Assembly: GCA_031412355.1 (NCBI GenBank) | Contig: JANOCR010000050.1 | Coordinates: 1-5,484, forward strand | From: JAENVT01 sp031412355 | GTDB taxonomy: Bacteria > Actinomycetota > Acidimicrobiia > Acidimicrobiales > Ilumatobacteraceae | DNA length: 5,484 nucleotides | Reading direction: 5' to 3' | Program-made: the position numbers and the translations under genes | Notes under the pieces: model-generated | What the model saw: only the letters and a program-made list of their open reading frames with translations | What the model was told of the DNA's origin: nothing | Database searches by the model: none | In this document: positions 1-5,411 of the stretch, in pieces | Layout: every line of letters begins with the position of its first letter | Numbering within the stretch: the first letter of the stretch is position 1

Positions 1-343
1 TGCCGTTCGGCACTCCCACCGGGCCGGTCGTCTCTTGCACATTGCGCATGTCGAGCGACATCGGCCCCATTTTGCGCGGCGCCCCGCCATCTCGAAGCCC
101 CGTCATGCGCGATGCAAACGCCCAGACGAAACTTGCCCGGCGCATCTCGCCATCGCTGATCACGTCGAGACCGGCCTGCTCCTGGTCGAGAATCGCCCGA
201 TCGACTGCGTCGTCGAACGTCTCGCCGACATCCACCGGGCCGAAGCGCCCGGCCTCCATTAGTTCCTTGGCCGCGTAGAACCACGACGGGTGTGCATAGC
301 TCCCCACCACCGTCGTCGGTAGTAAGGGCAGACCGTGAGGCAT
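1..343 (-). CDS. MetE-like cobalamin-independent methionine synthase family protein (N-terminal part, runs off left edge)
   Basis: Reading the minus strand from the ATG at 343-341 gives 114 open codons to the window edge. The protein begins MPHGLPLLPTTVVGSYAHPS, continues with RFGPVDVGETFDDAV, and carries AGLDVISDGEMRR at about residues 57-69. The opening LPTTVVGSY block and the D-(I/V)-I-(S/T)-DGE-(M/I)-RR block are hallmarks of the stand-alone MetE catalytic-domain family (UROD/MetE-like TIM barrel), which transfers a methyl group from a folate donor to a thiol such as homocysteine in the cytoplasm. Members of this short family lack the N-terminal half of classical MetE, and many have unproven substrates, so methionine synthesis is inferred. 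The zinc-ligand residues lie further on, outside the window. No in-frame ATG or GTG lies just upstream, and the Shine-Dalgarno is poor, but the family signature starts right after this ATG. Codons 7 and 8 are TTA and CTA, rare in such high-GC DNA. The gene is divergent from the membrane protein gene, with about 50 bases between the starts. Confidence 0.85.
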   Translation of the reverse strand, partial: MPHGLPLLPTTVVGSYAHPSWFYAAKELMEAGRFGPVDVGETFDDAVDRAILDQEQAGLDVISDGEMRRASFVWAFASRMTGLRDGGAPRKMGPMSLDMRNVQETTGPVGVPNG

Positions 344-374
344 TGCTCGAACGTAGCCGCCGCGTGACCTGAAT

Positions 375-383
375 GAGGTGATC
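375..383 (+). promoter_or_regulatory. Extended Shine-Dalgarno GAGGTGATC upstream of the membrane protein gene
   Basis: These nine bases match the complement of the conserved 3' end of 16S rRNA without a mismatch. They end 12 bases before the ATG at 396. The GTG at 378 lies inside the motif, so ribosome binding here argues for a start downstream of 378. The spacing to 396 is longer than ideal, so the start remains uncertain between 378 (GTG), 396 (ATG) and 402 (ATG). Confidence 0.45.
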
Positions 384-395
384 GCACACCGGTCT

Positions 396-2057
396 ATGGT
401 CATGCAGGTGGACGATGACCTGCACGTGGACCTTTGGACGCGCTCGCAAAGATTCGTCGTGCTGGCGGCGCCATGGCTGGTTCTGGTTGTGTCCAAGCTG
501 TGGCTCGTCGATGGTCAGCGGTTGACAGCGTTCGGTTCATTGACGATCGACGACCAGTGGTTCGTGGAGCGGGCACGCTGGATCTCCGTCGGAGATTGGA
601 TGGGCCCCTTCGACGCGTACGCGCTGATCAAGCAACCGGGTTATCCGCTGTTCGTCGCCGCGGTTCACGCTCTCAGGGTGCCGCTGCTTCTAGCCCATCA
701 ACTCTTCTACGTGTTCGCAGTGGTGATCATGGTCATCGCCCTGCGGCCCGTGCTGCCGACCCGCCTACGAAGGCTGTGGGCGTTCGGGCTGTTGCTGTTC
801 AATCCGATGACGATGAACACGCCGATATCGGCACGGGTCGATCGATCCGGTATCTATCCGGCGCTGACGATCCTGCTGCTGGCCAGCTTGGTGGGTCTCG
901 TCACGACATGCGACCGGCCGCGCCGGTCGACGGTGCTGTGGGCACTGGCCGCGTCGGCCTCGATCGGCGCGCTATGGCTGGTGCGCGAGGAGTGGCTTTT
1001 GCTCGTGCCGGCGCTCGCGTGCGGCCTGATCGTCGCGATCGTCCGACTGACGCGCGCTCCCATGCCCACGATCCAGCGCATCGCGTGCGCGGTGGGGGTG
1101 GCGTGCATACCCCTGTCGGTGGTGCTCGGCACGATCTGGCTGCAGCGGGTCAACGATTCGCACTACGGCGTGCGAATCACCAACGTCGAGCAGACCTCGA
1201 TGTCGGCCGGGCTCGGGCCGATGTTCCGCGTTGCGCCTGCCACGACGTTCGATCAGTTCCCCGTGACCGTCGAGACTCGGGAGCTGATCTACGCGGCGAG
1301 TCCTTCGTTCGCTCAACTTCGCGACGAGATCGAGCAGGGCGGTGGCACGCGGTTCGCCAGCGTTCGGCCCGATGGTGTCAGCGACCTCGGTGGTCAGGTG
1401 TTCCAGTGGGTGGTGCTCGATGCAATCGCCGCGACCGGCAAGGCGACGACGGCAGATGAGCTGGAGGCGACGTTTCATTCCATCGCCGACGAGGTCGACA
1501 CGGCATGTGCCGACGGACGGCTGCGCTGTGGACCACCACACAGCGGGATAGCCCCGGCCTGGCGATGGAGCCGCCTGCCCGACCTGATGGCGCGGACGCT
1601 GACCGGGTTGCGCAAGAGCGTCGACCTCAGTGCCTTCAGCGCGTTGTCGCCCGATGGCAACGGCACCGCCGTCGACCGTGCACTGTTCTCGCGCATGACG
1701 AACGAACCCCTTGCCCCCGGGAAAAGCGGATTCGTCACACGCCAGCGCGTGCATCTCATCGGCGCGTTCCGTTGGTTGTACCGGTTGCTGACCGTTGCGG
1801 CCATCTTCATCGCCATCGCCCGGGCACGATCCACATTGCGCGCCCGGCGACCTCCCACCTGGCCTATGGCGACCGTCGTCGGGCTCGGCGCGCTACTGGT
1901 GCTGGTGCGGGTGGCCGGGCTGGCGTACCTGGATCTCACTGCATTTCCAGCCTTCGCGCCCACCTATCTCGCTTCTGCGTATGCCGCGGCGCTGGTGGTG
2001 GGAATCGCCGTCACCCTGGGGCGGACAGCGAGAAGTGCGGTGGGGCAGACTCTGTGA
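396..2057 (+). CDS. GT-C-like polytopic membrane protein (putative glycosyltransferase, uncharacterised)
   Basis: With the ATG at 396 the protein has 553 residues; a GTG at 378 would add six. I see about ten hydrophobic segments, near residues 20-38, 83-101, 103-118, 126-144, 155-172, 179-196, 200-220, 228-250, then 456-476, 490-509 and 520-541. The long stretch 251-454 is hydrophilic and probably extracytoplasmic. The loop after the first segment carries Asp52-Asp53 (IDDQWF), the place and form of the acidic pair in GT-C glycosyltransferases, which use polyprenyl-phosphate sugars at the outer membrane face. Further landmarks are QPGYPLF (82-88), FNP (135-137), an Arg-rich SARVDRSGIYP (145-155) and YLDLTAFPAF (511-520). 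These match, from memory, a family of uncharacterised actinobacterial membrane proteins. Cys371 and Cys378 are close together in the large loop and could form a disulfide. The next gene starts at the base after the TGA, so the two are probably one operon. The sugar donor and acceptor are unknown, and the glycosyltransferase role is an inference from topology and the Asp pair. Confidence 0.8.
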   Translation: MVMQVDDDLHVDLWTRSQRFVVLAAPWLVLVVSKLWLVDGQRLTAFGSLTIDDQWFVERARWISVGDWMGPFDAYALIKQPGYPLFVAAVHALRVPLLLAHQLFYVFAVVIMVIALRPVLPTRLRRLWAFGLLLFNPMTMNTPISARVDRSGIYPALTILLLASLVGLVTTCDRPRRSTVLWALAASASIGALWLVREEWLLLVPALACGLIVAIVRLTRAPMPTIQRIACAVGVACIPLSVVLGTIWLQRVNDSHYGVRITNVEQTSMSAGLGPMFRVAPATTFDQFPVTVETRELIYAASPSFAQLRDEIEQGGGTRFASVRPDGVSDLGGQVFQWVVLDAIAATGKATTADELEATFHSIADEVDTACADGRLRCGPPHSGIAPAWRWSRLPDLMARTLTGLRKSVDLSAFSALSPDGNGTAVDRALFSRMTNEPLAPGKSGFVTRQRVHLIGAFRWLYRLLTVAAIFIAIARARSTLRARRPPTWPMATVVGLGALLVLVRVAGLAYLDLTAFPAFAPTYLASAYAAALVVGIAVTLGRTARSAVGQTL

Positions 2058-3701
2058 GTGAATCCCATGTCACGTCGCGTGTTCCTGGCGGCCGGCGCAG
2101 CGTTCGTGGCCGCGTCATGCGCTGAAGACAAGGCAACGCCCTCCACCGACAGCACGCCTACCAACGCGACCGACGTCTCGGCCGGCACGACGACCGGCAC
2201 CATCGCGGCAACCACGACCACCGAGTCGACGACCGCGACATCGACTCTGCCCGGCATCGAACTGTCTGCGGATCCGTTCACGTTGGGCGTCGCATCGGGC
2301 GATCCCGATGCCGGCAGTGTGGTGCTGTGGACCCGGTTGGCGCCCGACCCTCTGAACGGCGGCGGCATGCCCTCGGACGACGTCACGGTGACTTGGGAGA
2401 TCAGCGATGCGCCCGAGTTCGGAACGATTGCGGCAAGCGGTGTGCAGACCGCAATCCCGGCATGGGCGCATACCGTGCACGCTGTGGTGCCGCTGCAGCA
2501 GGGCACGTGGTACTACCGCTTTCGGGTCGGGAAGTACACCAGCCCGGTGGGTACGACTCGCGCCGCACCCGATACCAGTGTCGACGTGGCCGAGACGACG
2601 TTCGCCGCCGCCAGCTGCCAGCACTACGCCGCAGGTCAGTACGCCGCTCATCGCGATTTGGCCGAGCACAACCCGGACTTCGTCGTCTGGCTCGGTGATT
2701 ACATCTACGAGGACCCTGGCCTGCCAGCTGACGGCGATCCGGCTGCGCGGACACACCTGGGGCCCGAGCCAACCACGCTCGAGGACTACCGAAACCGCTA
2801 CGCGCGCTACAAGTCCGATCCGCACCTGCAGGCAGCGCACCGCGTGTGCCCGTGGTTCGTGATCTGGGACGATCATGAGGTCGAGAGCAACTACGCCGCA
2901 ACGACGCCGCGGGATCCGGCCGATGCGCAAACTTTCGCGGAACGGCGCTTTGCGGCGTATCAGGCCTGGTGGGAGCACCAGCCGGTGCGATTCGAGCCAC
3001 CCATCGAAGGCCAGCAATATCGCATCCACCGCAGCGTGCATTGGGGTGAGTTGATCGACCTGGCCCTGCTCGATGGGCGCCAGTACCGCACTGACCAGGC
3101 GTGTGGCGACGTGGTGCTGAGTGTGGAGCCGGCATGTGCCGAGATCGTCAATCCCGAGCGAACGATGCTGGGCGACGATCAGGAGGCATGGCTGTACGAG
3201 ACCCTCGACGCCTCGACGGCGATGTGGAAAGTGATCGGCAACCAGGTGGTGTTCGCGGACGCGACGTTCGGAGAGGCCGTCTTGAACTATGACCAGTGGG
3301 ATGGTTACCCGCTGCAACGGCAGCGGATCCTGCAACACCTTGCAGACGCGTCGGTGCCGAACGTCGTGGTGCTGACCGGCGACATCCACCTCGCGGCCGT
3401 CGCGCAACTGCGTGCTGGAGATCGCGGCACCGGTCCCGTCGTGGGTGTCGAGTTCATCACGACGTCGATCAGTTCCGAAGGGCGGATCGCCGCCGACTTG
3501 ACGGCCTCGCTGGCTTCGTACCCGAACCTGGTCGACGTCGAACTTATTCACCGCGGCTACGCGCTTCACACGGTCACGCCTCAACGTTGGACGGCCGAGT
3601 ACCGCATCGTCACCGACGTATCGAGTGCCGACAGCCCGGTCACCTCGCTCTCCAGCTACGTGGTCGAGGCCGGCACGAACACCGTTGCGAAGGTCGTGTA
3701 G
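2058..3701 (+). CDS. phoD: PhoD-family alkaline phosphatase/phosphodiesterase, Tat-exported putative lipoprotein
   Basis: The protein has 547 residues from the GTG at 2058, directly after the upstream TGA; an ATG at 2067 would shorten it by three. It opens with a twin-arginine signal (SRRVFL, residues 5-10), a short hydrophobic run and AASC ending at Cys21, a relaxed lipobox. Residues 22-65 form a Thr/Ser-rich tether. The N-terminal PhoD domain spans about 73-160 (LGVASGDP, VVLWTRLAP). The catalytic domain follows, with ASCQ (185-188), GDYIYED (213-219), WDDHE (270-274), LLDGRQYR (337-344), LGDDQEAWL (371-379), GNQVVFA (394-400) and GDIH (441-444). In characterised PhoD enzymes these residues bind the Ca2+/Fe3+ centre, and the Cys of ASCQ corresponds to the iron ligand as I recall it. 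PhoD enzymes hydrolyse phosphomono- and diesters, including cell-wall teichoic acids and nucleic-acid fragments. The complete motif set and normal length argue for an active enzyme outside the membrane. No Pho-box-like repeat is evident upstream, and expression probably follows the preceding gene. The real substrate is unknown. Confidence 0.95.
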   Translation: MNPMSRRVFLAAGAAFVAASCAEDKATPSTDSTPTNATDVSAGTTTGTIAATTTTESTTATSTLPGIELSADPFTLGVASGDPDAGSVVLWTRLAPDPLNGGGMPSDDVTVTWEISDAPEFGTIAASGVQTAIPAWAHTVHAVVPLQQGTWYYRFRVGKYTSPVGTTRAAPDTSVDVAETTFAAASCQHYAAGQYAAHRDLAEHNPDFVVWLGDYIYEDPGLPADGDPAARTHLGPEPTTLEDYRNRYARYKSDPHLQAAHRVCPWFVIWDDHEVESNYAATTPRDPADAQTFAERRFAAYQAWWEHQPVRFEPPIEGQQYRIHRSVHWGELIDLALLDGRQYRTDQACGDVVLSVEPACAEIVNPERTMLGDDQEAWLYETLDASTAMWKVIGNQVVFADATFGEAVLNYDQWDGYPLQRQRILQHLADASVPNVVVLTGDIHLAAVAQLRAGDRGTGPVVGVEFITTSISSEGRIAADLTASLASYPNLVDVELIHRGYALHTVTPQRWTAEYRIVTDVSSADSPVTSLSSYVVEAGTNTVAKVV

Positions 3702-3703
3702 CT

Positions 3704-4852
3704 CTAGTGGCCGTGCAGCGCGGTGAGACCCTCGAGTCGCGCCCGGCCCAGTGCGGCGACTTCGAGACCACGCGACTTCAACGCGTCCGGCAGCTGTCCA
3801 GCGCGCACCAGCGATGCGGCGGCCTGCGCCAGCGCAGGTGAGATCTGGATGCCGTAGCCGCCTTGCCCGACGAACCAGAAGAACCCGTCGACCGTGTCGT
3901 CGAAGCCGGCGACCGGGCTGCGATCAGCGACGAAGTTTCGCAGGCCGGCCCACGACGAGCGCACGTGCCGGATGTCGAGTGTGGTCGCCGCGTTGATCAC
4001 ATCGATTGCTTTGGCGATGTCGATCTCTTCTGGCCGCGCATCGCACGGCTCCGACGGAACCTCGTCGGCCGGTGAGCACAGGATCTGGGGTCCCTCCGGC
4101 TTGAGGTAGAAGTTGCCGCCGACGTCGGCGACCAGCGGGATGCTGTGGGCATCGATGGCCGGAGGCGGCCCGATAGTGAAGACCGTTCGTCGAAGCGGGT
4201 GTATTCCCACTGGTCGTGCTCCGGCCAGCGAACCCACGAGGTCGCACCAGGACCCTGTCGCATTGATCACGACGGGAGCCGCGAACGCGTTTCCGGTGCG
4301 ATCGGTGACCCGCCACAGGTCGCCGGCGCGCTGCATCGACGCGACGCCTGCCGACGTGTGGATCTCGCCGCCGCGGGCCCGCAGTCCGCCCGCGTACCCA
4401 CCGTGGAGCGCGGCGACATCGATCTCACTGGCACCGGGCTCCAGTAACCCGGCACCCACCCAGTCGGCGCGGATGACCTTGGTCGCTTCGACTGTTTCGT
4501 CGATTGTCAGGACGCGCATCGCAGGTACCAGCTCCACCACGGATTCGTACATCGCGTGCAGATCGTCGACCTCGTCGTGGGGTGCGACCCAGATCAACGG
4601 CAGTGGCTTCAGCAAAGGCCGACCGAAGCCAGCCGGTGGATCCTCCATGAAGGCCCGGCTGGCGGTGGTGAGCAGTCGAATGGTGCGCCCGCCATAGCTC
4701 TCCAGGAAGGTCGCCACCGAGCGCCCGGTCGTGTGGTAGGCGAGCGTGGCCTCCATCTCGAGCAGACCGACCGAGCGATCGGTTGCCAGTTCGTAGCCGA
4801 TCGAGACTCCGGCGATGCCGCCACCGATGACCAGCACGTCGTACGACTTCAT
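3704..4852 (-). CDS. FAD-dependent D-amino-acid dehydrogenase, DauA (D-arginine dehydrogenase)-like, DAO family
   Basis: From the ATG at 4852 the protein has 382 residues. It starts MKSYDVLVIGGGIAG with the FAD-binding GGGIAG at 10-15. Against Pseudomonas aeruginosa D-arginine dehydrogenase (about 375 residues, recalled from memory) it aligns nearly end to end: YHTTGRS (39-45), DPPAGF (71-76), ATGSWCD (198-204), FYLKP (248-252), ATTLDIR (289-295), WAGLR (301-305), QGGYGIQ (330-336). Such enzymes oxidise D-amino acids to imino acids, passing electrons to the respiratory chain rather than O2. The substrate-carboxylate residues Tyr53, Arg222, Tyr249 and Arg305 and Gly332 are kept at identical numbers, but His48 is Thr48 and Glu87 corresponds to Leu86, so D-arginine is unlikely to be the preferred substrate. 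A GTG at 4891 would add 13 residues without homology and lacks a Shine-Dalgarno; the 4852 ATG has GGGTGG 12 bases upstream. The gene converges on phoD and diverges from the winged-helix gene. A glycine-oxidase-like or other DAO activity remains possible. Confidence 0.88.
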   Translation of the reverse strand: MKSYDVLVIGGGIAGVSIGYELATDRSVGLLEMEATLAYHTTGRSVATFLESYGGRTIRLLTTASRAFMEDPPAGFGRPLLKPLPLIWVAPHDEVDDLHAMYESVVELVPAMRVLTIDETVEATKVIRADWVGAGLLEPGASEIDVAALHGGYAGGLRARGGEIHTSAGVASMQRAGDLWRVTDRTGNAFAAPVVINATGSWCDLVGSLAGARPVGIHPLRRTVFTIGPPPAIDAHSIPLVADVGGNFYLKPEGPQILCSPADEVPSEPCDARPEEIDIAKAIDVINAATTLDIRHVRSSWAGLRNFVADRSPVAGFDDTVDGFFWFVGQGGYGIQISPALAQAAASLVRAGQLPDALKSRGLEVAALGRARLEGLTALHGH

Positions 4853-4911
4853 CTGCGCAGCTTGCCACCCGGCGGCTATGTCGACATTCACCGGTAGGGT
4901 GGGTGCCTAAG

Positions 4912-4960
4912 TTCTCCTCGCTTCGGCGTAGCCGCTTCAGGCTCGGGACTGCGAGGGGAG
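4912..4960 (+). promoter_or_regulatory. Possible SD-sequestering leader hairpin of the winged-helix gene
   Basis: TTCTCCTCGC at 4912-4921 can pair with GCGAGGGGAG at 4951-4960 over ten positions, eight Watson-Crick pairs and two G-U pairs. The right arm contains the whole purine-rich Shine-Dalgarno of the gene starting at 4965. The 29-base loop can itself form a small CGGC-GTA-GCCG hairpin (4924-4934). If transcription begins upstream of 4912 the ribosome site would be hidden in the folded RNA. The pairing is visible in the sequence; the regulatory role is inference. Confidence 0.4.
4954..4960 (+). promoter_or_regulatory. Strong Shine-Dalgarno AGGGGAG deciding the GTG start at 4965
   Basis: The purine-rich AGGGGAG lies four bases before the GTG at 4965, with its AGGGG core ending six bases before it. 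The next in-frame ATG at 4977 would be 16 bases away, and the ATG at 4961 is in another frame that stops after 12 codons. This supports GTG 4965. Confidence 0.6.
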
Positions 4961-4964
4961 ATGC

Positions 4965-5252
4965 GTGGACAACTCGATGCCCGACGATCAGGAAGCTGAT
5001 GACAGTCAGATGGCCGAGCTGTTGGCAGTCGTGCTCAGCGGCGACGATTCAGGTGCACCGGTCGACAACTCCATCATCGCCACCCGACTCGGCTGGAACC
5101 TCGAGACCGTGGCCAGTTACTTGAACCAGGCCAAAGAGCGCTCGCTGGTATGGGGGCAACGAAGTGGCGACAAGCCGGCACCGTGGTTCAAAGAGCTCGA
5201 GATCACCGTGCAGGGACGTCGCCTGCTGCGGTCCCGTCCCGGCAAGAAGTAA
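4965..5252 (+). CDS. Small winged-helix-like putative DNA-binding protein (95 aa)
   Basis: The 95-residue acidic-to-basic protein starts at a GTG with a well-placed Shine-Dalgarno and ends in TAA. Residues 1-14 are acidic and probably disordered. Then come a helix (about 14-25, MAELLAVVL), a helix SIIATRLG (36-43), a turn, a longer helix LETVASYLNQAKERSL (46-61), and a beta-rich stretch VWGQ...KELEITVQGRRLL (62-88) ending in the T-x-x-G-R-R-L-L pattern typical of the last wing strand and helix of small winged-helix proteins (compare MarR/PadR-like LTxxGRxLL). It has no separate effector domain. Such proteins usually bind operator DNA as dimers, so it might regulate the divergent dehydrogenase gene, whose start is about 110 bases away; that is context only. 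I cannot name a precise family, and a non-regulatory role is possible. The gene is probably monocistronic, since hairpins follow its stop directly. Confidence 0.78.
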   Translation: MDNSMPDDQEADDSQMAELLAVVLSGDDSGAPVDNSIIATRLGWNLETVASYLNQAKERSLVWGQRSGDKPAPWFKELEITVQGRRLLRSRPGKK

Positions 5253-5295
5253 GCCGCTCCAGTCCTAGCTTTGGCTAGCGGCGCGCTGGTCAGCG
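5253..5295 (+). terminator. Tandem hairpins just after the winged-helix gene, putative terminator without T-run
   Basis: The first hairpin pairs GCCGCTCCA (5253-5261) with TGG and AGCGGC (5272-5274 and 5277-5282), nine pairs with a two-base bulge and a ten-base loop, beginning at the base after TAA. A second, smaller one pairs CGCT (5284-5287) with AGCG (5292-5295). No T-run follows, so this is not a classical intrinsic terminator; actinobacteria are reported to use such U-less hairpins, but that is debated. Confidence 0.4.
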
Positions 5296-5313
5296 GGTGC
5301 CCCGAAACACTCC

Positions 5314-5367
5314 AGACGAGAACTGTGGGCGCTCAATTTGCCGCTTCGCAGTCACGCTTTCTCGTCT
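5314..5367. repeat. 9-bp inverted repeat AGACGAGAA / TTCTCGTCT
   Basis: The arms are at 5314-5322 and 5359-5367, perfect, 36 bases apart. A nine-base match at this spacing is expected about once by chance in a window this size, so on its own it means little. Its right arm overlaps the left arm of the 11-bp inverted repeat by three bases, so the two stems would exclude one another in RNA. Confidence 0.3.
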
Positions 5368-5411
5368 ATGTCAGCGCACAGTCCGACTGCCGTTGAGTTA
5401 GCTGACATAGA
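5365..5411. repeat. 11-bp perfect inverted repeat TCTATGTCAGC / GCTGACATAGA
   Basis: The arms are at 5365-5375 and 5401-5411 with a 25-base spacer. A smaller palindrome CAGTC-C-GACTG (5379-5389) sits in the spacer. The left arm includes the stop codon of the possible minus-strand gene entering from the right. It could be a protein-binding site, part of a bidirectional terminator (no T-run on either side), or a recombination relic. The arms are seen directly; the function is unknown. Confidence 0.5.

Noticed and set aside
35..278. Two overlapping short plus-strand frames at the left end
   Set aside because: They are antisense to the clearly conserved MetE-like coding sequence.
434..1459. Long overlapping plus-strand frame inside the membrane protein gene, Arg/Gly/Ala-rich
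   Set aside because: It is a shifted-frame shadow of the real gene: peptide composition is random-looking and rich in Arg, with no domains, while the other frame has clear membrane segments and family motifs.
2115..3584. 489-codon minus-strand frame opposite phoD
   Set aside because: High-GC antisense shadow; phoD on the other strand has the complete metal-site motif set.
4889..4891. GTG start for the dehydrogenase giving 13 extra residues
   Set aside because: The extension has no homology to DauA-like N-termini and no Shine-Dalgarno. From the ATG at 4852 the active-site numbering matches the Pseudomonas enzyme exactly at five positions.
4903..5124. 73-codon frame overlapping the winged-helix gene
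   Set aside because: Arg/Ser/Thr/Pro-rich out-of-frame translation with no Shine-Dalgarno at its start; the 4965 frame has a strong one and a coherent fold pattern.
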